From: Salinisphaera orenii subsp. halophila YIM 95161
Lineage (GTDB): Bacteria; Pseudomonadota; Gammaproteobacteria; Nevskiales; Salinisphaeraceae
Assembly (NCBI RefSeq): GCF_003732545.1
Contig: NZ_AYKF01000002.1
Span: 1-64,000 of the forward strand
Direction: 5' to 3'
Length of the DNA: 64,000 nt
Every line of letters begins with the position of its first letter. The stretch's first letter is position 1. The position numbers and the translations under genes are program-made. The notes beneath the pieces were generated by a model, which was given only the letters and a program-made list of their open reading frames with translations, was not told the DNA's origin and searched no databases. Shown piece by piece: positions 50,674 through 59,765 of this stretch.

Positions 50674-51183
50674 ATGGCGGTCAAACTACTCATTCTGTTC
50701 ATCGCCCTGCCGATTCTGGAGCTGTGGCTGCTCATCAAGATCGGCGGCGCGATCGGCGTGCTGCCCACGATCGCGCTGGTCGTGCTGACCGCGCTCGTCG
50801 GCAGCCAGCTCGTACGCCGTCAGGGCCTGGCCGCGCTCGAACGCGTGCGTGCGAGCCAGGCGCGCGGCGAAGCACCGGCCCTGCCGCTGCTGGAGGGCGC
50901 GGCCCTGCTGCTCGCGGGCTTCATGCTGCTCACGCCGGGGTTCGTGTCCGACATCTTCGGTTTTCTGCTGCTCGTGCCGGGCCTGCGCGAGCGCATCGCG
51001 CGGCGGCTGCTGGCGCGGGTCGTGATCGTCCAGCCCGGCGCCGGCACCGCAACCAACGAACGCTACGCCGGCCACGGCGAGGCCCGGCGCGATCGACCGT
51101 CGGTGCTCGAGGGCGATTACCGGCGCGGCGGCGACGACACCGCATCCGGCGACGGATCCGGCCCGCGCGACCGCGACGACTGA
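50674..51183 (+). CDS. fxsA: FxsA-family membrane protein
   Basis: A 169-residue protein with three or four hydrophobic segments. The N-terminal part MAVKLLILFIALPILELWLL and IGGAIGVLPTIALVVLTALVG, followed by RRQGLAAL and LTPGFVSDIFGFLLLVPGLRE, is the FxsA core. E. coli FxsA suppresses F-exclusion of phage T7 when overproduced; its normal role is unclear. Residues 135-169 are an acidic, Gly/Asp-rich tail without recognisable domain. It follows valS by 28 nt, so the two may share a transcript. Confidence 0.9.
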   Translation: MAVKLLILFIALPILELWLLIKIGGAIGVLPTIALVVLTALVGSQLVRRQGLAALERVRASQARGEAPALPLLEGAALLLAGFMLLTPGFVSDIFGFLLLVPGLRERIARRLLARVVIVQPGAGTATNERYAGHGEARRDRPSVLEGDYRRGGDDTASGDGSGPRDRDD

Positions 51184-52214
51184 GCCGCTCGCGCCCTGCA
51201 CGGCGACCGGAGACGCCATATGCCGTGCTTCCCGTGAGCGCGTACGACGCCACGCGCTGCGCGACCGGCACGCCGGCCGGCAATACCCATCGCAGCGGAC
51301 AGGCGCGGCCCGGCCGCCACCGCGGGCGACCGCCCACCGCGCTAGCGTGGCGACGCCCGGATTCGTCCACGATGCGATCTTCGCTGCGGCCGCTGCCGCC
51401 GAACCGTGCCCTGCGCCCGATATCGCAGCTGCCGGCTCGCCGGCAGCTATTCGCGCCCGGCGTCGCGAGGCCTGTCCGAGCCCGATGCCGGAACGCTCAC
51501 ACCGGCGGCCTCAAGCCGGACGGCCCCGGCTCGCTCCCGAAGCTGGCATAACGATGAACGAGGCCGCCTCCCGAGACACCCCAAGCCTTTCGCTCGAGCG
51601 CGCCCGCGCACCGTCCTGAGCGCGCGCCGGGCGTCCGGACCGCGTTTACCGGACGGTACGCCAATAATCGACAACGGCCCAGCCGCCGGGTAACGACGAC
51701 CAGCGCCGATTGAAACGCCGCGCCGCTCGTGCAGAAAACCCCGAACACGCTCCAGCGCTCGCGAGCCCGTGTGTCGGAGTGCTCGCCACGACGCGGCACG
51801 TCATCGCCAACGCCAACGCCAATGCCGGAGTGGGCCGGGCCCACGACCTCGAGATCAGGATCGCCGGGTCACACGCCGCGCCCCGTCGATCGGTCTTGCA
51901 CAGCATTCACATACCGGGCCGCCAGGTCGATCCCCGAGGCGCGTGCCGGCGGGTTCGTTGCACCCGAGCGCGGGCGCCCGCCCCCGGACCGCGTCCTCGA
52001 CCCGAGCCCGGTAAAAAAACATGCGCACAGGCATGGCGCGAAGGCCGCGACTCGCCGATAACCTGTGATGACATCCGCCGCCCGCACGCGATGACGTGTG
52101 CTTGCCCGCCATGCCAGCAATCATCTTCGGAACCGGCCTCGCCCACGAAAGCGCGCCCACTGCCCACGCACCCTGCGACACGTTCGGCCTCGCCGGTCCG
52201 GCGCGCACCGGCCG
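51184..52214. other. 1-kb intergenic region before moxR; no gene recognised
   Basis: Several open frames cross this 1,031-nt gap, but all translate to Arg/Ala-rich text with no family signature, start or ribosome-binding site. A short tandem, GCCAAC repeated three times with one change, lies near 51808-51825. A 5-bp stem with a run of seven T in minus orientation occupies 52013-52035. The gap is by far the longest in the window without a gene. No clear copy of the 260-bp repeat is present. Confidence 0.55.
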
Positions 52215-53168
52215 ATGAGCGCACAAGACACGGCCGCGCGTGCGGCTCGACGCGACGACGCCATCGCCGACGGCCTCCAGCGCGTGCGCGAAGCGCTGGC
52301 GACACGGGTGCTGGGCAAGCCGCGCCAGATCGATCAGGCGCTGGCCTGCGTACTCGCCGAGGGCCATCTGCTCATCGAGGACGTGCCGGGCGTGGGCAAG
52401 ACGACCCTGGCGCACGGCCTCGCTCAGGCGCTGGGCCTGTCGTTCTCGCGCGTGCAGTTCACCAGCGATCTGCTGCCCAGCGATATCCTCGGGGTCTCCG
52501 TATTCGACCGCAACGCCGCGGATTTCCGCTTCACGCCGGGGCCGATCTTCGCCCAGATGGTCCTCGCCGACGAGATCAACCGCGCCAGTCCGCGCACCCA
52601 GAGCGCCCTGCTCGAGGCCATGGCCGAAGGCCAGGTCACGATCGAGGGCCGCACCCGCGACCTCGGCCGCCCCTTCACCGTGATCGCGACCCAGAATCCC
52701 GTCGACCAGAGCGGCACGTTCAACCTGCCGGATTCGCAGCTGGATCGTTTCCTCATGCGGATCACGCTCGGCTATCCGCCGCTGGGCGAGGAAAAGCGCC
52801 TGCTGGCCGGGCGAACCGAGCGAGCCGAACCGTTGGCGCCGGTCATCGATGCCGCCGTGCTGGCGCAGTGGCAGCGCGCGGTCGCCGCGGTCACCACGCG
52901 GGACGCGGTGCTCGATTACCTGCTGCGACTGCTACGCTTCAGCCGCCGGGAGGGCGTGTTCGTCCAGGGGCTGTCGCCGCGCGCCGGGCTGGCGCTGCGG
53001 CGCGCCGCCCAGGCGTGGGCGCTGCTGTCGGCGCGCGACTTCGTGCTGCCCGAGGACGTGCAGGCGGTGCTGCCGGCGGTCGTCGATCACCGACTCACCG
53101 CCACCGAGGGCGGCGACCGCACGCCCTCGGCGATCCTGCTGGAGCAGGTGGACGCGATCGCCGGATGA
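52215..53168 (+). CDS. MoxR-family AAA+ ATPase
   Basis: A 317-residue AAA+ protein of the MoxR group, thought to act as a chaperone that matures or activates the products of neighbouring genes. Walker A is GVGKTT (59-64) and Walker B MVLADEINRA (D117, E118). Sensor 1 lies in VIATQNPVDQSGTFNLP, and the C-terminal helical lid follows. The start is the ATG at 52215 (MSAQDTAARAARR); upstream codons in frame are Arg-rich. It overlaps the DUF58 gene by ATGA. moxR-DUF58-transglutaminase is a widespread operon. Confidence 0.95.
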   Translation: MSAQDTAARAARRDDAIADGLQRVREALATRVLGKPRQIDQALACVLAEGHLLIEDVPGVGKTTLAHGLAQALGLSFSRVQFTSDLLPSDILGVSVFDRNAADFRFTPGPIFAQMVLADEINRASPRTQSALLEAMAEGQVTIEGRTRDLGRPFTVIATQNPVDQSGTFNLPDSQLDRFLMRITLGYPPLGEEKRLLAGRTERAEPLAPVIDAAVLAQWQRAVAAVTTRDAVLDYLLRLLRFSRREGVFVQGLSPRAGLALRRAAQAWALLSARDFVLPEDVQAVLPAVVDHRLTATEGGDRTPSAILLEQVDAIAG

Positions 53169-54127
53169 CGGGCGTGTTCAGCCGCCGCATCGAGGCCGCG
53201 ATCACCGGCTTCATCCGCCGCCGCACCCCGATCCGGTCGACACCCATGACGATCGGCCGACGACGACTCTACATCCTGCCGACCCGCAGCGGCGCGATAT
53301 TCGCCGTCCTGCTGGTGGTGATGCTGCTGGGCGCCACCAACTACAGCAACAGTCTCGGCTTCGCGCTGACGTTCTGGCTGGCCGCGATCGCGCTCGTCTC
53401 CATGCATCACGCCCATCGCAATCTGCTCGGGCTGGTGCTGACGCGGGTCAGCGCCGCACCGGTCTTCGCCGGCGGCCACGCACGCTTCACGATCACCCTG
53501 GACAACACGGCCCGGCGCGCCCGTCGCGGCGTCCGGATCAGCGCGCCCGGCATCGAGGGCGAGGATCTGGCCGCGGTGATCGCGCCGGGCGGCCGGGTCG
53601 ATCTCCAGCTGAGCGTGCCGGCCGCCCGCCGCGGTCACCTGGCGTGTCCACGGCTGCGGGTGGAGACGATCGTGCCGCTCGGACTGTTCCGGGCCTGGAG
53701 CTGGCTCGCGCCGAGCGCGCAGACCCTGGTCTATCCGCAGCCCGTGGGCCCTCGGCCCAGACCCGCACCGGCCGACGACGGTGACGCCGCCACGCCGGCC
53801 CCGGCCCGCGGCAACGACGAGTTTCTGGGTCATCGGCCGTATATCCGCGGCGATTCGCTCCGGGAGATCGACTGGAAGGCCAGCGCCCGCACCGACGGCT
53901 TGCTCGTCCACGAGCACACACGGCGCAGCGCGAACACCCTCTGGCTCGACTACGCGCACGCCGGCGCCCGCGACCCGGAGGCACGGCTGTCGCAGCTCGC
54001 GCGCTGGGTGCTCGACGCGGAGCGCGACGGCCTGACCTACGGCCTGCGTCTGCCCGGGACTACGCTGACGCCCGATGCCGGCCGCGGCCACCGCGAGGCC
54101 TGTCTGCGCGCGCTGGCCCTGCTGTGA
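53165..54127 (+). CDS. DUF58 domain protein
   Basis: A 320-residue protein with two hydrophobic helices near residues 42-85 and a DUF58 domain in the C-terminal half. It carries the family's GHRPYIRGDSLREIDWKASAR near residue 220, which sits close to a von Willebrand A-like fold. Proteins of this group are usually coexpressed with MoxR and a transglutaminase, but their exact function is unknown. Its start overlaps moxR (ATGA) and its end overlaps tgpA (GTGA), so the three are translationally coupled. An in-frame ATG 28 codons on (MTIGRRRLYI) could be a later start. Confidence 0.9.
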   Translation: MTGVFSRRIEAAITGFIRRRTPIRSTPMTIGRRRLYILPTRSGAIFAVLLVVMLLGATNYSNSLGFALTFWLAAIALVSMHHAHRNLLGLVLTRVSAAPVFAGGHARFTITLDNTARRARRGVRISAPGIEGEDLAAVIAPGGRVDLQLSVPAARRGHLACPRLRVETIVPLGLFRAWSWLAPSAQTLVYPQPVGPRPRPAPADDGDAATPAPARGNDEFLGHRPYIRGDSLREIDWKASARTDGLLVHEHTRRSANTLWLDYAHAGARDPEARLSQLARWVLDAERDGLTYGLRLPGTTLTPDAGRGHREACLRALALL

Positions 54128-56127
54128 GCCGGGCGGCGACGACCGCGAGCTGGCCACCGGCGCCCGCACGGGGCCAGCGTCTGCGGCTGACGGGCTGTCT
54201 GGCGCTGGTGGCGCTGCCGCATCTGTTTCACCTGCCGCCCTGGGTGAGCGCGATCGCGGCGACCCTGCTCGTCTGGCAGGCCCAGGCGGCCTGGCGGTCG
54301 CGGCCGCTGCCCGGCCGCCTGATCCGGTTCGCCCTGGCCGCGGCGGCGCTCGGCAGCGTGCTCGCCGGCTTCGGACGCATCAGCGGCCAGGAAGCCGGCG
54401 TCTCGCTGCTGGTGATGCTGCTCGCGCTCAAGCTCTGCGAGATACGCAGCCACCGGGATGCCATGGTGTTCCTGTCGCTGACCGCCTTTCTGCTGATCAC
54501 GCAGTTCCTGTTCTCCCAGAGTCTGGCGATGGCGGTCTATCTGGTGATCGGCACCTGGCTGATCACCGCGGCGTTCATCGATGTCAGCAGCGAGATCGCG
54601 CCGACCGGCGCGTTCACCCATAGTGCACGGCTGCTGCTGCAGGCGCTGCCGGTGGCAGCATTGCTGTTCGTCCTCTTCCCGCGGGTGCCGGGCCCGCTCT
54701 GGGGGCTGCCGTCGGATGCCGGCGCCCGCGCGACGACCGGGCTGTCGGAGCGCATGTCGCCCGGCAGCATCTCGTCGCTGGCGACATCGGACGCCGTGGC
54801 CCTGCGCGTGCGCTTTCCCGACGGCGACATGCCCCCGGCGCCGGCGCGCTACTGGCGCGGGCCGGTGTTCTGGGATTTCGACGACGGCACCTGGCGCGGC
54901 AGCCCCGCAGCCGATGCCCTGCCCGCCGCGGACATTCGGCCCGTGGCGGACGCGATCGTACGCGCCGACATCACGCTGGAGGCCACCCGCCACCCCTGGC
55001 TGATCGCGCTCGACGTGCCGCTGGGTACGGATCACCGCAGCCGCATGTCGCCCGGGGCGACGCTGCACGCCGAGGACGATATCGACGAGCGCATTCGGTA
55101 TCACGCCCGCTCGGCGCTGGCCTACCGCCTCGATCCGCAGCTGGGCTCGGCCGCGCGCGAACGGGCCACACGGCTGCCCGCCGGCGGCAACCCGCGGGCC
55201 CGTGCCACCGCCCGCCGCTGGCGCGCACAGGCCGACACGCCGCAGGGGATCGTCGACCGCGCGCTGACGCATTTTCGCGAACACCCCTTCCATTACACCC
55301 TCAGCCCGGCGCGCACCGGCCGCGACAGCAGCATCGACGATTTTCTGTTCGAGACCCGCGAAGGGTTCTGCGAGCACTACGCCGGGGCGTTCACCTTCCT
55401 GATGCGCGCGGCCGGCGTGCCGGCGCGCGTGGTGACCGGCTATCAGGGCGGAGAGCGCGCGCTGGTCGGCGACTACTGGGTCGTGCGCAACTCCGATGCC
55501 CACGCCTGGAGCGAGGTGTGGCTGGACGGCCGGGGCTGGGTGCGGGTGGACCCCACGGCCGCGGTCGCACCCGGCCGCATCGAGGCCGGCGTGGCGGGCT
55601 CGCTGTCCGACAGCCAGGCTCTGCCCTATATGGCGCGCGCCGACGACGGCGCCTGGTACCGGATGCAGATGCTCTGGGACGGGGTCAACGCCGCCTGGAA
55701 CCGCTGGTTTCTGGCCTACGGTCCGCAGCAGCAGCAGCGACTGCTCGAGCGTATCGGTCTGGGCGGGCTGCGCGGCGCGCTCGTCGCGCTGACCTTCGGT
55801 GTGGCGGTGCTGCTCGGCCTGCTCTCGCTCTGGCTCGGCTGGCGGATGCGTCAACGGCGCACCGCCGATCCGGTGACCCGGCAGTGGCAGCGCGTCTGCG
55901 ATCGTCTGGCGGCCATGGGCTACCCGCGGGCGCGCCACGAGGGCCCGCAGGCCTACGGTGCGCGCGTGGCGCGTGCCCGCCCCGATCTCGCGGACGAACT
56001 GGGTGCGATCGTGGCAGGCTATATACGGCTGTGTTATGCAGCCAATCCCGGATCCGCCGATACGCAGGCGTTCGTCGCCCGCGCTGCCGCCTTCGATCCG
56101 CGTCGCCCACGCAAGCCCCGAGACTGA
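54124..56127 (+). CDS. TgpA-like membrane transglutaminase (DUF3488 / transglutaminase core / DUF4129)
   Basis: A 667-residue membrane protein. Residues 1-190 form about six spans (DUF3488/TgpA N-terminal). The periplasmic part contains a transglutaminase-like core with the triad C416 (EGFCEHYAGAFTF), H460 (SDAHAWSEVW) and D476 (VRVDPTAAV). One more span (about 555-580) precedes the C-terminal DUF4129 region. TgpA of Pseudomonas is an essential periplasmic transglutaminase of unknown substrate. Starts at GTG (54124). It overlaps DUF58 by GTGA and is followed after two nt by a NUDIX gene. Confidence 0.93.
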   Translation: MSRAATTASWPPAPARGQRLRLTGCLALVALPHLFHLPPWVSAIAATLLVWQAQAAWRSRPLPGRLIRFALAAAALGSVLAGFGRISGQEAGVSLLVMLLALKLCEIRSHRDAMVFLSLTAFLLITQFLFSQSLAMAVYLVIGTWLITAAFIDVSSEIAPTGAFTHSARLLLQALPVAALLFVLFPRVPGPLWGLPSDAGARATTGLSERMSPGSISSLATSDAVALRVRFPDGDMPPAPARYWRGPVFWDFDDGTWRGSPAADALPAADIRPVADAIVRADITLEATRHPWLIALDVPLGTDHRSRMSPGATLHAEDDIDERIRYHARSALAYRLDPQLGSAARERATRLPAGGNPRARATARRWRAQADTPQGIVDRALTHFREHPFHYTLSPARTGRDSSIDDFLFETREGFCEHYAGAFTFLMRAAGVPARVVTGYQGGERALVGDYWVVRNSDAHAWSEVWLDGRGWVRVDPTAAVAPGRIEAGVAGSLSDSQALPYMARADDGAWYRMQMLWDGVNAAWNRWFLAYGPQQQQRLLERIGLGGLRGALVALTFGVAVLLGLLSLWLGWRMRQRRTADPVTRQWQRVCDRLAAMGYPRARHEGPQAYGARVARARPDLADELGAIVAGYIRLCYAANPGSADTQAFVARAAAFDPRRPRKPRD

Positions 56128-56129
56128 TC

Positions 56130-56696
56130 ATGGACAATCGCCGCTACTGCCCCGTCTGCGCCAGCCCGCTCGAACGCCGCGTTCTGGCCGACCACGAGCG
56201 CGCGCTGTGCCCCGACCCGGACTGCGGCTATGTCTTCTGGGACAACCCCATTCCGGTGGTCGCCGGCATCGTCGAGCACGAGGGCGCCCTGGTCTTCGCC
56301 CGCAACGCACTCTGGCCGGCCGGCATGTACGGCCTGGTCACCGGTTTTCTCGAACCGCGCGAGGCGCCCGAGGACGCCGTGGTGCGTGAGGTCGCCGAGG
56401 AGCTGAGCCTGGACGCGCGCATCGAATCCTTCGTCGGCGTCTACGGCTTCGCGCGCAAGAATCAGCTGCTGCTGGCCTATCACCTCGTCGGCGAAGGCGA
56501 GATCCAACTCAACGAGGAGCTGGCGGAATACCGCCACGTCGCCCGCGCGGAGGCCGAATACTGGCCCGGCGGCACCGGGCTTGCGGTGCGCGACTGGCTG
56601 CGCGGCCAGGGCTACGACCCGCAGCCGCGCGAACTGCCGGACGCGGTCCAGGCCTGGATGCAGCAACCGCCGACGACCGACGCCAGCGGTAACTAA
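56130..56696 (+). CDS. NUDIX hydrolase with N-terminal zinc ribbon
   Basis: A 188-residue protein. Residues 1-33 form a zinc ribbon with C7, C10, C27 and a Cys in PDPDCGY. The NUDIX domain follows (about 38-160). Its NUDIX box reads GFLEPREAPEDAVVREVAEE then LSL, so the box is intact except that the usual Gly after EE-x is Ser. The substrate is unknown; relatives act on NADH or other nucleoside diphosphates. The ATG at 56130 is 2 nt after the tgpA stop, so cotranscription is nearly certain, although such a gene is not a usual part of the moxR-tgpA operon. Confidence 0.88.
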   Translation: MDNRRYCPVCASPLERRVLADHERALCPDPDCGYVFWDNPIPVVAGIVEHEGALVFARNALWPAGMYGLVTGFLEPREAPEDAVVREVAEELSLDARIESFVGVYGFARKNQLLLAYHLVGEGEIQLNEELAEYRHVARAEAEYWPGGTGLAVRDWLRGQGYDPQPRELPDAVQAWMQQPPTTDASGN

Positions 56697-57226
56697 TACC
56701 GGTCGGCACGTTATTCGCCAGCCGCATTGGAGACCGCGCATCGCGTCGGCGCGACGCGAGTGGCCGATCGGGGCGAGCACGTTCAACCTGGCCGCGCCGC
56801 AGGGCGCGCGGGGTCGATTCTTCTTGGGCGACCCAGCCGTCGGCCCAGGCGCCCCATGAGATCAGCAAGGTGCGGCAATCCAGCGTTGTCGCACGCGGGC
56901 GCAACGCGACTGCACGGCGCGCACTACGCGCCGCCGTGCCGCGAAACAGCGCCCGGCGCGGGTTGCATGACGTGTTGACTGGTCCGAGCGCTCCCCGCCA
57001 GTGCGGCTTCGGTCGCGACCATCGCGTCACGACGACACGGTGGGCCGACCGACGAGGCGGAGTTTCTCCGTCGCCACTCACCTCACCGATGTGATGGCAG
57101 GGTCACGGCAACAACGGCCACGCGGTTCGACACCTAGGCGCGACCGGATCGGGCGGCGCGATCGCCTGTATCGAGGTGGAGCACGCCGTCGCCCAACGGT
57201 GCGGCCACGCGGTACGAACGCGCCGT
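56697..57226. other. Intergenic region between convergent genes; no gene
   Basis: A 530-nt gap between the NUDIX gene and the leftward MFS gene. Its first half is repeat copy C. The second half (56984-57226) is GC-rich without a recognised gene, RNA or terminator. Confidence 0.6.
56723..56983 (+). repeat. Dispersed intergenic repeat, copy C
   Basis: About 261 bp, plus orientation, starting 26 nt after the NUDIX gene. It begins CATTGGAGACCGCGCATCG, resembling GTTGGAGACCGCAC of copy B. It shares AATCCAGCGTTG (56877-56888) and CGCCCGGCGCGG (56950-56961) with copy A, and GGCGCGCACTACG (56916-56928) with copy B. It ends GCATGACGTGTTGACTGG, close to the ends of the other copies. Confidence 0.8.
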
Positions 57227-58495
57227 TCAGTCGGCCGCGCCCGGCGCCTCGCGCGCGTCGACCCGCGTGAGCAGCCAGCCGCCGGCGACGAACAGCACCA
57301 GCACCGACAGGATCGACAGCCGCGCGCTGCCGGACAGCGCCGCGGTCGCGCCGACCAGCAGCGGCCCGATCACCGCGGCGAACTTGCCCATCATGTTGTA
57401 GATGCCGAAATACTCGCCGGCGCGCCCGTCGGGGATCAGGCGCGCGAAGTAGGAGCGCGACAGCGACTGCACGCCGCCCTGCACCAGCCCGATCACCGCG
57501 GCCATGACATAGAACTGCCACTCGTAGGCCAGGAAATAGCCCCAGGCGGTAACGCCGGCATAGACCGCCAGCCCGAGATAGATCGCCTTCTTGGTCTCCC
57601 ATTTCGAGGCCAGCCAGCCGAAGGCGATCGCGGCCGGAAAACCGATGAACTGCACCAGCAGCAGGGCGGTGATCAGGCTGGTCTGGCCGAAGCCGAGGTT
57701 GAGGCCGAAATCGACCGCCATGCGGATGATCGTGTGCACGCCGTCGATATACAGCCAGTAGGCGATCAGAAACGTGAATACCGGCTTTTCGCTGAAGATA
57801 CGGCGCGCGGTCAGGCGCAGTTCGGCGAGTCCCTCGCGCATGGCGCGGGTGGCGCTCGGAGTATCCGCGTCGCGGCTCTCGTCGACGAACAGGAAGACCG
57901 GCAACGAGAACAGCGCCCACCAGACCGCCACGCTCAGAAACGACCAGCGCACCGCCGCCGCGCGATCGGCCAAAGCAAAGACCTCCGGCCACAGCGTCAT
58001 CGCCACGTTCACGGCCAGCAGCAGGCCGCCGCCAAGATAACCGAGCCCGTAGCCGAGCGCGGACACGCGGTCGTAATCGGCCGGCGCGCACACATCCACG
58101 ATCAGGCTGTCGTAGAACACCATGGCCAGAAAGAAAGCCGTCGAGGCGATCACGAACAGCGTGAGCGCGGCCAGCCATTGCCCCGCGCCGACGAAGAACA
58201 GGCCGGCGGTGGCGGCCACCGCGATCCCGGTGACGCCTGCAAGCCAGGGTTTCTTGCGGCGGCTGCGATCGGCGATCGCGCCCAGCAGCGGGGCGAGGAA
58301 CAGCACGATCAGGCTCGCCAGCGCGCTGCCCACGCCGAGCTGCAGCGTGCTCGTCTCGGCCGCGTGGTCGGCGCTCCAGTAGGTCTTGAAGAAGATCGGG
58401 AAGAAGCCCGCCACCACCGTGGTCGCGAAGGCGGAGTTCGCCCAGTCGTAGAGCGCCCAGCCGAGCTGGGCGCGACCCGTCGCCGCCCGGCTCAC
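57227..58495 (-). CDS. MFS transporter, UMF1 / Atg22-like
   Basis: A 422-residue polytopic protein with about twelve spans. Its start LGWALYDWANSAFATTVVAGFFPIF is the marker of the UMF1 (vacuole-effluxer Atg22-like) branch of the major facilitator superfamily. Other parts are DRSRRKKPWLAG after span 2 and FYDSLIVDVCAPADYDRVSALGYGLGY. Substrates of bacterial members are unknown; the yeast relative exports amino acids from the vacuole. Starts at GTG (58495), with a GTGA overlap on rimI. Confidence 0.9.
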   Translation of the reverse strand: MSRAATGRAQLGWALYDWANSAFATTVVAGFFPIFFKTYWSADHAAETSTLQLGVGSALASLIVLFLAPLLGAIADRSRRKKPWLAGVTGIAVAATAGLFFVGAGQWLAALTLFVIASTAFFLAMVFYDSLIVDVCAPADYDRVSALGYGLGYLGGGLLLAVNVAMTLWPEVFALADRAAAVRWSFLSVAVWWALFSLPVFLFVDESRDADTPSATRAMREGLAELRLTARRIFSEKPVFTFLIAYWLYIDGVHTIIRMAVDFGLNLGFGQTSLITALLLVQFIGFPAAIAFGWLASKWETKKAIYLGLAVYAGVTAWGYFLAYEWQFYVMAAVIGLVQGGVQSLSRSYFARLIPDGRAGEYFGIYNMMGKFAAVIGPLLVGATAALSGSARLSILSVLVLFVAGGWLLTRVDAREAPGAAD

Positions 58496-58968
58496 GCCAG
58501 GTCCACGAGTCGCCGCGACAGCAGCAGCGCATCCTCGCGCCCCTCCGGGCCCGGGTAGTAGCCGGGCCGCGTGGCGATGCGCTTGAAGCCGAGACGCTTG
58601 TACAGACGCCGGGCGGACTTGTTGGAGGGACGGACCTCGAGCATCAGCACCTCGGCATTGTCAGCGCGCGCCTGGCGCGTCATGGCTTCGACGAGACGCT
58701 CGGCCACGCGCTGTCCGCGCAGATCCGGCGCCACACAGAGATTGAGGATGTGGGCTTCGCCCACCGCCACGGAAAGCAGCGCGTAGCCGACCACCGCCTC
58801 GTCGAGGTCGGTCGCGACCCAGCCGCGATAGCCCACCCGCAGGCAGTCGCGAAAGATGCGCTCGTTCCAGGGGTAGCCGTAGGACACCTCCTCGATCGCG
58901 AGCACCGCGGGCACATCACCCGCCCGCATGCCGCGGATGCCGATCAGCAGCTGCGGCTCGACGCTCAC
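58492..58968 (-). CDS. rimI: Ribosomal protein S18 alanine N-acetyltransferase RimI
   Basis: A GNAT acetyltransferase that acetylates the N-terminal Ala of S18. The 158-residue protein contains the acetyl-CoA loop LCVAPDLRGQRVAERLVEA, then LMLEVRPSNKSARRLYKRLGF, both typical of RimI. S18 is encoded in this window (rpsR), and its N-terminus Met-Ala-Arg is a suitable target after Met removal. Starts at GTG (58968) overlapping the uracil-DNA glycosylase stop; ends in GTGA with the MFS gene. Confidence 0.93.
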   Translation of the reverse strand: MSVEPQLLIGIRGMRAGDVPAVLAIEEVSYGYPWNERIFRDCLRVGYRGWVATDLDEAVVGYALLSVAVGEAHILNLCVAPDLRGQRVAERLVEAMTRQARADNAEVLMLEVRPSNKSARRLYKRLGFKRIATRPGYYPGPEGREDALLLSRRLVDLA

Positions 58969-59765
58969 GCCGTCCGTCCACCGGCGCCGATGCGGGCCGC
59001 GATCCGCTTGAGATCCGCCCAGGCGCGCGCCTTCATCTGCGGGCTGCGCAGCAGAAAGGCCGGATGATAGGTGATGAGCACGTCCAGATCCCGCTGCGGG
59101 TATTTGTGGGTGCGCCCACGCAGCTTGCCGAGGCTGTCGCCGCTATTCAGCAGCGTCTGCGCGGCCACGCGCCCGACCGCGACCACCAGCGTCGGGTCCA
59201 TCAGCTCGATCTGGCGTTCCAGCACCGGCCAGTCCGCCGCGACCTCCTCGGCGTTCGGATCGCGGTTGTTGGGCGGGCGGAACTTGCAGATGTTGGTGAT
59301 GTAGACGTTGGTCTCGCGTGAGCAGCCGATCGCGAACAGCATGCGGTCCAGCAGCTTGCCGGCGCGGCCGACGAACGGCACGCCCTGGGCATCCTCCTGC
59401 GCGCCCGGCGCTTCGCCCACGATGAGCACGTCCGCGTCGCGCGCGCCGACCCCGAACACGGGCCGCTGGGCGCCGCGATGATCGCGGGTCGTCAGCCAGG
59501 CCTCCAGCTCGTCCCAGCCCATGCCGGACGGCGACGCGGGCGACGTCGGCGCGGCGGATGCCGGTGGCGCGGGTGCGGTCTGTACGTCGACGGCCACTTC
59601 CGCGGCTTCGGCGGTGACCTGGTCCGGGGCCAGCTCGCTCTCGCCGGCCGTGTCCACGGCCGGCGCCTGCTGGCGCGCTCCGCCGCCGAGCGGGCCGTCG
59701 GCACGCGCACGCCAGTCGACCAGGCCGAGTTCGCGTAGACAGGCGCTGCGATGATCTGAGTCCAT
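58965..59765 (-). CDS. Family-4-like uracil-DNA glycosylase without the iron-sulfur cysteines
   Basis: A 266-residue protein whose C-terminal half (about residues 100-260) matches the family-4 uracil-DNA glycosylases. Motif 1 is [10 protein letters not shown] (117-126), [13 protein letters not shown] follows, and the late [11 protein letters not shown] holds His234. In typical family-4 enzymes four Cys bind a [4Fe-4S] cluster. Here the first pair is absent ([14 protein letters not shown]), the KCRPP Cys is Phe162 ([10 protein letters not shown]) and the fourth is Asp178. Residues 20-85 are an Ala/Pro-rich extension. The start is the ATG at 59765. It is coupled to rimI (GTGA). Confidence 0.88.
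   Translation of the reverse strand: MDSDHRSACLRELGLVDWRARADGPLGGGARQQAPAVDTAGESELAPDQVTAEAAEVAVDVQTAPAPPASAAPTSPASPSGMGWDELEAWLTTRDHRGAQRPVFGVGARDADVLIVGEAPGAQEDAQGVPFVGRAGKLLDRMLFAIGCSRETNVYITNICKFRPPNNRDPNAEEVAADWPVLERQIELMDPTLVVAVGRVAAQTLLNSGDSLGKLRGRTHKYPQRDLDVLITYHPAFLLRSPQMKARAWADLKRIAARIGAGGRTA

Noticed and set aside
51808-51825. GCCAAC tandem considered as part of a CRISPR or satellite array
   Set aside because: Only three units of six bases with no spacers. I found no direct-repeat array of CRISPR size anywhere in the window.
51646-51906. Short minus-strand frame in the 1-kb gap, ending in an aromatic-rich segment
   Set aside because: No ribosome-binding site, no family similarity that I recognise, and a repeat-driven Ala/Leu stretch. 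Not enough to call a gene.
51710-54127. An 805-codon frame that would extend the DUF58 protein upstream
   Set aside because: The extension crosses the gene-free gap and moxR in another frame. The DUF58 start at 53165 has an ATGA junction with moxR and family-like sequence begins there.
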